From: Aliikangiella sp964411875
Lineage (GTDB): Bacteria; Pseudomonadota; Gammaproteobacteria; Enterobacterales; Kangiellaceae
Length of the DNA stretch: 9,345 nucleotides
Direction: 5' to 3'
NCBI GenBank assembly: GCA_964411875.1
Contig: CAYPMT010000092.1
Coordinates: 1 to 9,345 of the forward strand
The notes beneath the pieces were generated by a model, which made no database searches, was not told the origin of the DNA, and saw nothing but the letters and a program-made list of their open reading frames with translations. Both the position numbers and the translations under genes were made by a program. Positions 1-6,038 of the stretch are shown here, one piece after another (the stretch's first letter is position 1; each line of letters opens with the position of its first letter).

Positions 1-71
1 CGCACATTCAAGAGCTTGTTGAAGACATTCGTATCCCTAAGGGTTCGAAAACAGTTGCTTCAAATCACTAA
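1..71 (+). CDS. 3' end of an unidentified CDS (partial)
   Basis: The window opens inside a reading frame that gives HIQELVEDIRIPKGSKTVASNH and stops at TAA 69-71. The codons are those typical of well-expressed genes (GAA, CGT, GGT, GTT, GCT), and a strong intrinsic terminator follows 24 bases after the stop. Both points support this as the true end of a gene. A second open frame running to TAG at 76-78 gives a basic, less protein-like sequence and is less likely. I do not recognise the family from 22 residues. Confidence 0.55.
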   Translation, partial: HIQELVEDIRIPKGSKTVASNH

Positions 72-95
72 ACGCTAGTCGTTAAACTTAGAATT

Positions 96-122
96 GGAGG
101 CCTAAATTAGGCCTCCTTTTTT
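96..122 (+). terminator. Intrinsic terminator after the upstream partial gene
   Basis: GGAGGCC (96-102) pairs perfectly with GGCCTCC (110-116). The intervening TAAATTA can itself extend the stem by three pairs around a single A. A run of six T (117-122) follows directly. This is a textbook rho-independent terminator in the + direction. It separates the partial gene from the gene starting at 191. Confidence 0.9.
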
Positions 123-190
123 ATGTTATTCAATGAATAGTAATTACCACTTACACCCAAGACTTAATCGAATTATTTAGAGTTAACACT

Positions 191-649
191 ATGAGCCTTT
201 TAAAAAACAAACACATGATCGTGGCAGTTATCGTAGCTCCAGTTCTTGCCCTTATTTCATTTTTTGCAACTGACTTTATTGTTAGTGAGAAGCCTCAGGC
301 TGCTCAAGAAGGTCAATCTTATACACTTGTTGGGCGACCTAACTGTCGCTACACCAGCGGCATATGTACACTTAAAAATGGCGACATGGCTATAGATGTT
401 GTTTTTGATAACAACCAAGTAACTGTTGAATCAAAATTACCGCTAGAAGGAATTAAAGTGGGTATTAACGATCAATCACCAGTCTCTCTTTCATCAAGTG
501 ATGATCAGCTAAATTGGCAAACACCTATTACTAAGCCACGAGCTAACGATACTTTAAAGTTAGTCGCGAAAGTTGATGGCGCAATCTATTTTGCCGAACA
601 CTCTTTAGGTTTCGTAAATAAAGAAACACTTACTGAAAGTAAACGTTAA
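191..649 (+). CDS. Single-span membrane protein of unknown function
   Basis: This is a 152-residue protein I cannot assign to a named family. Residues 9-31 form one hydrophobic segment (IVAVIVAPVLALISFF core) preceded by lysines, which fits an N-in anchor or uncleaved signal with the rest in the periplasm. The remaining 120 residues are polar and look beta-rich. They carry a close cysteine pair, C52 and C59 (CRYTSGIC), that could form a disulfide. The ATG at 191 has only a weak ribosome site (TAGAG about 9 bases upstream), and no better start is visible. The upstream terminator makes it the first gene of its transcript. It may be co-transcribed with the Spy-like gene 64 bases downstream. An Ig-like or FixH-like periplasmic fold is possible but not shown. 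Confidence 0.8.
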   Translation: MSLLKNKHMIVAVIVAPVLALISFFATDFIVSEKPQAAQEGQSYTLVGRPNCRYTSGICTLKNGDMAIDVVFDNNQVTVESKLPLEGIKVGINDQSPVSLSSSDDQLNWQTPITKPRANDTLKLVAKVDGAIYFAEHSLGFVNKETLTESKR

Positions 650-673
650 TTAAGCTGCCGTTCAGATATGTCA

Positions 674-686
674 TGCTAAATTAGCA
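674..686. repeat. Small inverted repeat upstream of the Spy-like gene
   Basis: TGCTAA-A-TTAGCA is a perfect 6-bp inverted repeat around one base. It lies 27 bases before the ATG at 714, in the only intergenic space before that gene. It could be an operator, but the short AT-rich arms also allow chance. No matching copy was seen elsewhere in the window. Confidence 0.3.
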
Positions 687-713
687 AATATGTAATCAGC
701 TTAATGAATATCA

Positions 714-1166
714 ATGAAAAAAGTTATCAGCATATTTGCTCTTATTTGCATGACTATGTTTTTAATACCTGCGAGTGCGGGGCCAGATGAACGACAGCAA
801 CGCCTAGTGGAACGAGCGACTAAAGCGCTCGAATTAACCTCTACACAACAAGGCCTTCTTTCTGCTTACCTTGATGAGAAAAGACTATTAAGAAAACAAA
901 AAATGGATGCAATAGAAGGACGTAAAAATCATGAATCATCCAACTTATTTTCTTCAGATAAAGACTTAACTGTTGATCAAGTTAATACCGCATTAACTGA
1001 AAAGCAGACTAAGCGTCTGGGAACTAAACAAGCCTCAATAGCTGCTTTTGTAAATTTCCATAACAGCTTATCAACTGAACAAAGAAAGGAAGGCAAAAAG
1101 TTCCTACGAAAGCTACTTAAAGAAAAACGTAAGCCTGTAAAAGCTCTTTACTTAAAAGATTTTTAA
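714..1166 (+). CDS. Spy/CpxP-like periplasmic LTXXQ protein
   Basis: The 150-residue product starts with a clear signal peptide: KK, a hydrophobic core at residues 5-19, and an AxA site with likely cleavage after A22. The mature part is highly charged and helical. It contains two LTXXQ-type motifs, LTSTQ at 41-45 and LSTEQ at 119-123, in the two-motif layout of the Spy/CpxP family. Length also fits (E. coli Spy and CpxP are about 160 residues). Known members are periplasmic chaperones or stress adaptors induced by envelope damage; that role here is inference. The tail is very rich in lysine and arginine (residues 124-143), which is somewhat unusual and might indicate binding to an anionic partner. 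No CpxR-type box was recognised upstream. It ends 34 bases before the convergent cyclase gene. Confidence 0.75.
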   Translation: MKKVISIFALICMTMFLIPASAGPDERQQRLVERATKALELTSTQQGLLSAYLDEKRLLRKQKMDAIEGRKNHESSNLFSSDKDLTVDQVNTALTEKQTKRLGTKQASIAAFVNFHNSLSTEQRKEGKKFLRKLLKEKRKPVKALYLKDF

Positions 1167-1200
1167 AAGCCTAATCAGCAATAAATACTCTTAATACACG

Positions 1201-2673
1201 CTAGCCCTTTATTTGATTTCGGCCAGCGCGTTTTGCTTCATATAAGTAAAAATCAGCTTTATCTATATGTTGATCCAAACTTTGGATAACGTCATTTTCC
1301 ACGCTTCTCTCAGAAATACCAATACTAACGTTAATAACACGCCCAAATAGCAATGACGTGGACTTCTCTATAGACAAGCGTAATTTCTCGGCAGTCTCTC
1401 GAGCTTTTATAATGTCTTTCCCAGGTAAAAGGTAGCAAAATTCGTCGCCTCCCCATCGGGCCAAGATATCGTCTTTCCCCATATTTTCATTTAATAAGCT
1501 CGCGATATTTTTAATGACATTATCACCAATACTATGACCATATTGATCATTAATTATTTTGAAATTATCAATATCTATCATGAGTAAAGATATCGGTCGA
1601 TCTCGATAAGTTTTTGAATTAATAGTTTCGGCATATTTTTCTTCAAAAGCTTGTCGATTAAACACATTAGTTAAAGGGTCATGCCATGCTAAATGTTTAA
1701 ATTTTTCCTGACTCTTGTTAATTAACCATAACAAAATACTCATAATACCCAGAGTAAGTAATAGCCATATTGCTAAATTTAACCATGATAGGCTCTTAAG
1801 TTGATTTGCTTCTTGATCTACATCCCCCACCAAGGCAAGAAATAAGTCTAACTCTTTAATATACCGAGTGTTCAGTACATATGAATGTCCACCATGTTTA
1901 TATTGAAAGGTATTTACCGCATCAGCTAGATCCGCTGTAAGTAAAACCTTATCAGCGACCTCAGATAAACCTTCAATGTTCTTTATGTTGCCCGTTAAAT
2001 CTGTAGATTTCTCGTCTTGTATTAATATTTTTCCTTTTTTATCGATAAAAAATACTTGATGCTCATATTTTTCTCGATACTCCTGTAAAGCCGTCTTTAT
2101 CTGATTAAGGCTTAAACCAACGCCAGTTACGCCTATAAATTCCCCATTATTATCAAAAACTTTATAGTTAATAAAGATCGTTAAGTTGTCATTATTAGCG
2201 GTATCAACTGCGACATTAAGTTCACTTGTGTCTACAACATTACGAACACGGAAATACCAATTATCTCTATCTAAACCAGCTTCTATTTGAGTTAAGATTC
2301 CTTTCTCATAATAATAATTTCTTGGCTCGTTCTCTGAAACCAAAAAAGCGATAACGGCTCCATACTCTTCCTTCAACGCACTTAAATAACGCGTCACTTC
2401 ATCTATGTCTTTTTCACCATGAGTCAACCACTCACGAGCAAAGGTGTTATTCGCCATAACAGAAGAAATTAACTTTGGTCTTAATAGGTCTCTTTGGACC
2501 TCTGAGTAAATACTATCATTTGCTATTGGAAGGTCTTGATTAATTAATCGATCAACCGTTTCTGATCTCGCAAAAAAATAGCTAGATAGTGAGGTTAATA
2601 AAAACCCTAAAAACATAACGCCTACAATTAAAAGCAGAATTTTCTTTTTAAAATACAATGGTCGCAAACCCAT
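1201..2673 (-). CDS. Membrane diguanylate cyclase with Cache-type sensor domain
   Basis: This 490-residue enzyme should make cyclic di-GMP from two GTP. The order is a cytoplasmic basic tip, TM1 at about 11-34, a periplasmic region at 35-292, TM2 at 297-318, and a GGDEF domain at about 325-488. The periplasmic part has the Cache look: a long N-terminal helix, then DRDNWYFRV at 136-144 and an FDNNGEFIGVTGVGLSL strand pair at 173-189, suggesting a double Cache ligand sensor. The catalytic domain has HDPLTNVFNR at 331-340, the metal-binding DIDNFK at 367-372 and an intact GGDEF at 408-412. The inhibitory I-site (RxxD, nine residues before GGDEF) reads GKDD, so the arginine is missing and product inhibition is probably weak. 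There is no EAL domain. The start ATG has only a weak ribosome site. Ligand and target are unknown. Confidence 0.93.
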   Translation of the reverse strand: MGLRPLYFKKKILLLIVGVMFLGFLLTSLSSYFFARSETVDRLINQDLPIANDSIYSEVQRDLLRPKLISSVMANNTFAREWLTHGEKDIDEVTRYLSALKEEYGAVIAFLVSENEPRNYYYEKGILTQIEAGLDRDNWYFRVRNVVDTSELNVAVDTANNDNLTIFINYKVFDNNGEFIGVTGVGLSLNQIKTALQEYREKYEHQVFFIDKKGKILIQDEKSTDLTGNIKNIEGLSEVADKVLLTADLADAVNTFQYKHGGHSYVLNTRYIKELDLFLALVGDVDQEANQLKSLSWLNLAIWLLLTLGIMSILLWLINKSQEKFKHLAWHDPLTNVFNRQAFEEKYAETINSKTYRDRPISLLMIDIDNFKIINDQYGHSIGDNVIKNIASLLNENMGKDDILARWGGDEFCYLLPGKDIIKARETAEKLRLSIEKSTSLLFGRVINVSIGISERSVENDVIQSLDQHIDKADFYLYEAKRAGRNQIKG

Positions 2674-2788
2674 CTTATTGACTAATAATTTCGAGGCAGT
2701 AATTTAACACAAATTAACAATGATTAATTATTTTTTCCCCTCAAGAGATTGATTTATAAGGTGTTTAAAATGCGTTAAACTGAGTTAT
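2674..2788. promoter_or_regulatory. Divergent promoter region between cyclase and CobB operon
   Basis: This 115-base AT-rich spacer lies between two genes transcribed away from each other, so it must hold both promoters. I could not fix either one confidently. TTGATT at 2749-2754 is a possible -35 for the rightward operon but has no good -10 at 16-18 bases. The T6C4 run at 2731-2740 is notable but unexplained. GAG at 2782-2784 is a short Shine-Dalgarno for the ATG at 2789. Confidence 0.5.
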
Positions 2789-3274
2789 ATGAAGATATTT
2801 CACTATACCCAAACAGCACACGATGCCGGCATGAAAAGCCTGCCTGCCTTAATCATATGTTCACTCATCATTGCTTGGTTTTTATATAAAAAACTAGCTG
2901 GTAATGCCGATACAATGAGTAATCTTCACTATCTGCTTATCGCTGGCGGCATAGCCCTGATTGCCGCATTCGCCAACAATGTTTACAAACGAATTAACTC
3001 TGATGGTACGTGGGATATATCTATAGATGATAAAACCATTCAATGGAATGCTCCCAACGAACTTGAAGAAAGTTTCATTTTAAACCTTAATCAAATAGCT
3101 GAAGTAAAACAAACAATAGGCAACCATCATACAAGTTATGAACTCAACACCACCGATGATCAAAACATTCAATTAAACGAAGATTCAGGTATAGATTTAG
3201 AAGAGTTTACTAAAGCTCTTGTTTCACAAGGTGTCCATCTTAATAAGATTGATGAAACTCACGACTCTGACTAA
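2789..3274 (+). CDS. Two-span membrane protein with possible PH-like domain
   Basis: The protein has 161 residues with transmembrane helices at about 17-34 and 46-64. A cytoplasmic domain of about 95 residues follows. Its alternating strands (TWDISIDDKTIQWNAP, FILNLNQIAEVKQT, YELNTTDDQNIQLN) and final helix (IDLEEFTKALVSQG) resemble bacterial PH-like domains found behind two-span anchors. This is fold-level inference; no family is named with certainty. The C-terminus is strongly acidic. A GAG ribosome site sits four bases before ATG. It is the first gene of the apparent operon, and cobB begins 17 bases after its stop. Confidence 0.8.
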   Translation: MKIFHYTQTAHDAGMKSLPALIICSLIIAWFLYKKLAGNADTMSNLHYLLIAGGIALIAAFANNVYKRINSDGTWDISIDDKTIQWNAPNELEESFILNLNQIAEVKQTIGNHHTSYELNTTDDQNIQLNEDSGIDLEEFTKALVSQGVHLNKIDETHDSD

Positions 3275-3291
3275 AGCCTAGCCATTCACAT

Positions 3292-4005
3292 ATGCTATAT
3301 CAATCAATCGTTGTTTTAACTGGTGCTGGTATATCTGCTGAATCGGGCATTAAGACATTTCGAGCCAGTGATGGGCTTTGGGAAAATCATCGCATTGAAG
3401 ATGTTGCTTCCCCTGAAGGCTTCACTCGTGACCCGAAACTCGTTCATCAATTCTATAATGCAAGACGCCAACAACTGCTTAGTGATGCTGTTAAAGAAAA
3501 TACTGCACATATTGCTTTAGCTAAGTTAGAGCGTGATTTTACTGGTGATTTCTTGTTAGTTACCCAGAATATCGACGATCTTCACGAACGCGGTGGCAGC
3601 AAAAATGTACTCCATATGCATGGAGAAATATTAAAATCACGCTGTAAAAAAACTAATCTAATTTATGACTGCAAGGAAGATATTCATATCGAGACACCTT
3701 GCCCTTGCTGCAATGAAGTAGGTAATTTACGTCCACATATTGTATGGTTTGGCGAAATGCCTTTATACATGGATGAAATTTATTCAGCTATTTCTCAATG
3801 TGACTTATTTGTAGCCATTGGCACATCAGGTAATGTGTACCCTGCTGCTGGCTTTGTTGAAATGGCGAGACAAGCTGGTGCTGAAACGCTTGAAATTAAT
3901 TTAGAAAAATCCAATGTTGCCAATGCTTTTTCACAGCATATGTATGGCAAAGCCACTGATATGGTTCCGCAATGGGTTAATGACATATTAAAGGAGACAA
4001 ACTAA
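3292..4005 (+). CDS. cobB: NAD-dependent protein deacylase, CobB/SIRT5-type sirtuin
   Basis: The enzyme removes acetyl or longer acyl groups from lysines using NAD+, giving nicotinamide and O-acyl-ADP-ribose. All sirtuin landmarks are present in 237 residues: GAGISAESGIKTFR at 11-24 (NAD binding), TQNIDDLHERGG at 91-102, and HMHGE at 108-112 with the catalytic His 110. A short zinc site uses C118, C127 and the C137/C139/C140 cluster. FGEMP (153-157), GTSGNVYPAAGF (177-188) and EINLE (201-205) complete the NAD pocket. Y55 and R58 in FYNARR are the class III pair that lets CobB and SIRT5 accept succinyl- and malonyl-lysine. The sequence follows E. coli CobB closely but lacks its long basic N-terminal extension. 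The next upstream in-frame codons reach a stop at 3268, and the ATG at 3292 lacks a clear Shine-Dalgarno. Known enterobacterial CobB acts in the cytosol, for example on acetyl-CoA synthetase. Confidence 0.96.
   Translation: MLYQSIVVLTGAGISAESGIKTFRASDGLWENHRIEDVASPEGFTRDPKLVHQFYNARRQQLLSDAVKENTAHIALAKLERDFTGDFLLVTQNIDDLHERGGSKNVLHMHGEILKSRCKKTNLIYDCKEDIHIETPCPCCNEVGNLRPHIVWFGEMPLYMDEIYSAISQCDLFVAIGTSGNVYPAAGFVEMARQAGAETLEINLEKSNVANAFSQHMYGKATDMVPQWVNDILKETN
3991..3996 (+). promoter_or_regulatory. Strong Shine-Dalgarno for the ABM-like gene
   Basis: AAGGAG lies inside the last codons of cobB, eight bases before the ATG at 4005. It is the clearest ribosome site in the window and fixes that start. 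Confidence 0.85.
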
Positions 4006-4316
4006 TGTACGCTGTTATTTTTCGAGCTCAATTATCCAATGACGATAAAGGCTATGCTGAGATGTCAGTATTTATGCGTGATATTGCTTTTGATAAGTAT
4101 AACTGTATCGACTTGTCAGCTTGTGTAGATGACGGTGAAGAAGTTGCCGTATCTTATTGGCACTCACTTAAAGACATAAAAGCCTGGCGCGAAGACACCG
4201 AGCATCAAGCCGCTCAAAAGTTAGGTCAAGAAAAGTGGTTAACACGCTATAAAGTTGAGATCTGTGAGGTATTAAGGGCTTATAGTTCTGATGAAAATTC
4301 CCCCAACGGTTCTTGA
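4005..4316 (+). CDS. Antibiotic biosynthesis monooxygenase (ABM)-fold small protein
   Basis: This 103-residue soluble protein matches the ABM-type dimeric alpha/beta-barrel pattern. It has an N-terminal strand (MYAVIFRAQL), a helix ending in MRDIA, a second strand pair (CIDLSACVDDG then EEVAVSYWHSL), the characteristic helix AWREDTEHQAAQKLGQEKWL at 60-79 with the conserved His 67, and a final strand (YKVEICEVLRAY). Members range from true monooxygenases to heme-degrading or housekeeping proteins, so the family name does not prove chemistry. Its ATG overlaps the cobB stop by one base (TAATG), which signals translational coupling. The ten-residue C-terminal tail is polar and probably disordered. 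Confidence 0.82.
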   Translation: MYAVIFRAQLSNDDKGYAEMSVFMRDIAFDKYNCIDLSACVDDGEEVAVSYWHSLKDIKAWREDTEHQAAQKLGQEKWLTRYKVEICEVLRAYSSDENSPNGS

Positions 4317-4996
4317 TGAATAAAACCATAACCCTCTTTGTTTTTTGTCTAGTTGGTTTATTTGCTTACTTTTACTTCAGTGCTAATCAACTTACTCCGC
4401 AAGAAAACCTCTCCCCAACACTAAGCGATAAGTCCGGTAAGCAACGTATTCCATTAAGCCCGGAACGCTTTGAAGCTCTCATGAAAGCGAATGAAAATGC
4501 TTCTTTAGAAAAAATTACTAACAAGATTGATGAGTTAGCAACTGCTATTCAAACCAATACGCTTGCTAAACATTCCACGTATACACAGTTCATTGATAGC
4601 AGTGCTAACACGGATATAGCTAATCAACTATTAAACGGTCTTAGAAATATCCAAAGCTCCCTTCAAAGTAACTCTATTCATTACGCCATGAAGTGTAATG
4701 AATACTTCGATGATCTCTACCCAGCACCTATGGGATATGGCTGGATTGATGATAGTGAAGATAGCGCGAGTGAGTTTCCATCGATTTATTTCTGTCGCGG
4801 CTTCGAAGATAATGTGGAAAATAAAACTGGCTGGCACTTCCATGAATTAAGTCATTTTCACCCACCCTTCGGCATGGATACGGATGATCATAGTTATAAA
4901 CTTGATGACTGTAAAAAGTGGGCAGTTTCTAAGCCTAAAAAGGCGCTAGATAATGCAGCTTGTATTACATTTTTTCTAACTCGTTCAGCTCCCTAG
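4316..4996 (+). CDS. Membrane-anchored M35-like (aspzincin) metallopeptidase homologue
   Basis: The ATG at 4316 overlaps the previous stop as TGATG and is preferred over the TTG just before it, giving 226 residues. Residues 5-21 are one hydrophobic segment (anchor or signal). A polar helical stretch follows to about 120. The C-terminal 100 residues look like the catalytic core of peptidase family M35: IYFCRGFEDN at 157-166, WHFHELSHF at 173-181 containing HExxH (H176, E177, H180), then DTDDHSYK at 188-195, which aligns with the family GTxDxxYG motif. D191 would be the third zinc ligand and Y194 the transition-state tyrosine. The tail (CKKWAVSKPKKALDNAACITFF) matches the closing helices. Four cysteines (127, 160, 199, 216) could form two disulfides, fitting export. 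Both glycines of the second motif are replaced, so activity is uncertain. Substrate is unknown. Confidence 0.8.
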   Translation: MNKTITLFVFCLVGLFAYFYFSANQLTPQENLSPTLSDKSGKQRIPLSPERFEALMKANENASLEKITNKIDELATAIQTNTLAKHSTYTQFIDSSANTDIANQLLNGLRNIQSSLQSNSIHYAMKCNEYFDDLYPAPMGYGWIDDSEDSASEFPSIYFCRGFEDNVENKTGWHFHELSHFHPPFGMDTDDHSYKLDDCKKWAVSKPKKALDNAACITFFLTRSAP

Positions 4997-5054
4997 AACT
5001 GAAGACTAAGTTTGTTGTCTTAGTGAACCTTATAAAAAGTGATATTCTCTATCT

Positions 5055-5534
5055 ATGGATAGCCCCAAGAAAAGCTCATGCTGCCCGAATACTGCTGAAG
5101 CTGTAAAAAATTCATTTCACTGGCACGACCTCGCTGTATGGAAACAATCAGCCATCAACACTTTATGGTGTTTACTTGGCTGTATGATTGGTGATTTCGG
5201 CGCAATCCTCTGGTTTCAAACTTATTCTCCTGAAACTGCTCCGTTAATAGTCATGAGTGTCGCTATAGTTTGCGGCATAACAACTAGTATTATCTTAGAA
5301 ACAATTTTACTCAGTAGGCAAATGCAGCTAAGTGCTGCCTTCAAAACAGCTATAGGTATGAGTTTGGTTAGTATGGTTGCAATGGAGGCAGCTATGAATG
5401 CTACCGATTACTTTCTAGTTGGTGGTGCTCGATTAACGTGGTGGGTTATTCCATTTATGTTGCTTGCTGGATTTTTAACGCCTTGGCCTTATAACTACTG
5501 GCGCTTAAAGAAACTTGGAAAGGCTTGTCATTAA
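5055..5534 (+). CDS. DUF4396 family four-span membrane protein
   Basis: The 159-residue protein has a 30-residue soluble N-terminus and four hydrophobic helices at about 33-54, 62-86, 96-117 and 127-145. Family features of DUF4396 are recognisable: the TLWCLLGCMIGD stretch at 36-47, GITTSIILET at 74-83, MVAMEAAMNATDYF at 107-120 with acidic and asparagine residues inside a membrane helix, and the terminal PWPYNYWRLKKLGK. The biochemical role of the family is not established. The N-terminus holds a CCP motif (C9, C10) and HWH (22-24), with more cysteines at 39 and 43, so metal binding is conceivable but unproven. It lies 58 bases after the peptidase gene and may belong to the same transcript. 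No clear Shine-Dalgarno is present. Its last four bases overlap the convergent TfoX-like gene. Confidence 0.87.
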   Translation: MDSPKKSSCCPNTAEAVKNSFHWHDLAVWKQSAINTLWCLLGCMIGDFGAILWFQTYSPETAPLIVMSVAIVCGITTSIILETILLSRQMQLSAAFKTAIGMSLVSMVAMEAAMNATDYFLVGGARLTWWVIPFMLLAGFLTPWPYNYWRLKKLGKACH

Positions 5535-5851
5535 TTCTTCTTTTTAGAAACCAATATATCAACACCCATATCTTGTAATACCTCTAGCTCAGCTGTTAAC
5601 CGAGCTTTATCCTTTTGAGCAACGTCTCTCCAATCTCTGTCTTCTACCGCACCCACTAATGCATATAACAAAGCCAAATGTGGTGAATAGCCTGTTTCGA
5701 CTATTCTAAGATAAGCCTCCATGGCTCCAACTTCTGTTAGCTTTTCTGGAGAATCTATTCCTACAGCTTCCAACAAACCGACGACTCTAGGCCCAATACC
5801 TTGGAGGTCTATTAAGTTATATTTTTTATCTTTGCCTTTGCTGTTATTCAC
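5531..5851 (-). CDS. TfoX C-terminal domain protein (stand-alone)
   Basis: The 106-residue product corresponds to the C-terminal domain of TfoX/Sxy alone. LIDLQGIGPRVVGLLEAVGI at 13-32 is a helix-hairpin-helix with the GIGP turn. It is followed by EKLTEVGAMEAYLRIVETG, then the family block LLYALVGAVEDRDWRDV at 61-77. A charged helix and a lysine-rich tail end the protein. Full TfoX proteins carry an additional N-terminal domain and activate natural competence. A lone C-terminal domain may bind nucleic acid or protein, and its role is not established. The start codon is GTG (5851-5849): no ATG or other common start codon exists before the upstream in-frame stop at 5881. An AGGA lies somewhat far upstream (about 15 bases), so the start is moderately sure. 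Confidence 0.85.
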   Translation of the reverse strand: MNNSKGKDKKYNLIDLQGIGPRVVGLLEAVGIDSPEKLTEVGAMEAYLRIVETGYSPHLALLYALVGAVEDRDWRDVAQKDKARLTAELEVLQDMGVDILVSKKKN

Positions 5852-5898
5852 TGATAATTCTTGTATTCCTGTTACACCCTATTGAGTCGGGCGCCTTA

Positions 5899-5922
5899 AA
5901 AGTGGTACTAAAGTACCACTTT
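5899..5922. promoter_or_regulatory. 24-bp perfect palindrome, candidate operator (site 1)
   Basis: AAAGTGGTAC (5899-5908) and GTACCACTTT (5913-5922) are perfect inverted arms around TAAA. Neither strand has a T-run after it, so it is not a terminator. Its core GTACTAAAGTACC (5905-5917) recurs exactly at 6039-6051. It lies 28 bases before a TATTAT box, the layout of an activator site. It also sits 48 bases upstream of the leftward TfoX-like gene and might act on both. Confidence 0.65.
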
Positions 5923-5945
5923 ACCTTTTGAAATTTATTCTTTGT

Positions 5946-5951
5946 TATTAT
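5946..5951 (+). promoter_or_regulatory. Candidate -10 box of the small-RNA promoter (P1)
   Basis: TATTAT differs from the -10 consensus by one base and sits in TTTGTTATTATTA. The spacing to the upstream palindrome core (28 bases) and the flanking bases match those of P2. The -35 position (ACCTTT, 5923-5928) is poor, which suggests that an activator is needed. Transcription would start near 5958. Confidence 0.5.
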
Positions 5952-5957
5952 TACTTA

Positions 5958-6035
5958 AACAGACCTTCATGGGGATGGGGGTAGTTATGGATGACTTTTA
6001 GTTTATGCCTCTCTAGTTTTCTAGAGAGGCTTTTT
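5958..6035 (+). ncRNA. Candidate small RNA of about 78 nt
   Basis: A strong + strand terminator ends a stretch with no credible protein gene, and the only gene to its left runs on the other strand. Transcription ending here must therefore start in the intergenic space. The P1 box predicts a start near 5958. The RNA would have a G-rich segment, GGGGATGGGGG (5971-5981), which may sit in a loop closed by a weak five-pair helix (TTCAT with ATGGA), followed by a U-rich linker and the terminator hairpin. The exposed G-rich part could be a base-pairing seed. I do not recognise a known RNA family. The alternative is a 5' leader or attenuator of the response regulator gene. Confidence 0.5.
6007..6035 (+). 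terminator. Strong intrinsic terminator in the intergenic region
   Basis: GCCTCTCTAG (6007-6016) pairs perfectly with CTAGAGAGGC (6021-6030) across a TTTT loop, followed by five T. The reverse strand has no T-run after the stem, so it works in the + direction. It lies 83 bases before the response regulator gene, which therefore needs its own promoter unless read-through is regulated. Confidence 0.88.
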
Positions 6036-6038
6036 AAT

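Noticed and set aside
3316..3520. Short open frames on both strands inside cobB
   Set aside because: The cobB frame holds every sirtuin motif, and the other frames have no recognisable features or ribosome sites.
4313..4315. TTG as start of the M35-like gene
   Set aside because: ATG follows immediately at 4316 and overlaps the upstream stop as TGATG, the more usual coupled start.
5004..5024. Terminator after the M35-like gene (ACTAAG/CTTAGT hairpin)
   Set aside because: The stem is only six AT-rich pairs with an eight-base loop and is not followed by a T-run.
5899..5922. Palindrome as an intrinsic terminator
   Set aside because: Neither strand has a T-run after the stem, and it lies upstream of genes rather than after one.
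5971..5989. G-quadruplex in GGGGATGGGGGTAGTTATGG
   Set aside because: Only two long G-runs exist and the last is GG, so at best a weak two-layer structure could form.
5969..6001. A ten-codon leader peptide (MGMGVVMDDF) inside the candidate small RNA
   Set aside because: There is no ribosome site before the ATG, and no run of regulatory codons. The G-rich stretch explains the apparent Gly/Met/Val codons.
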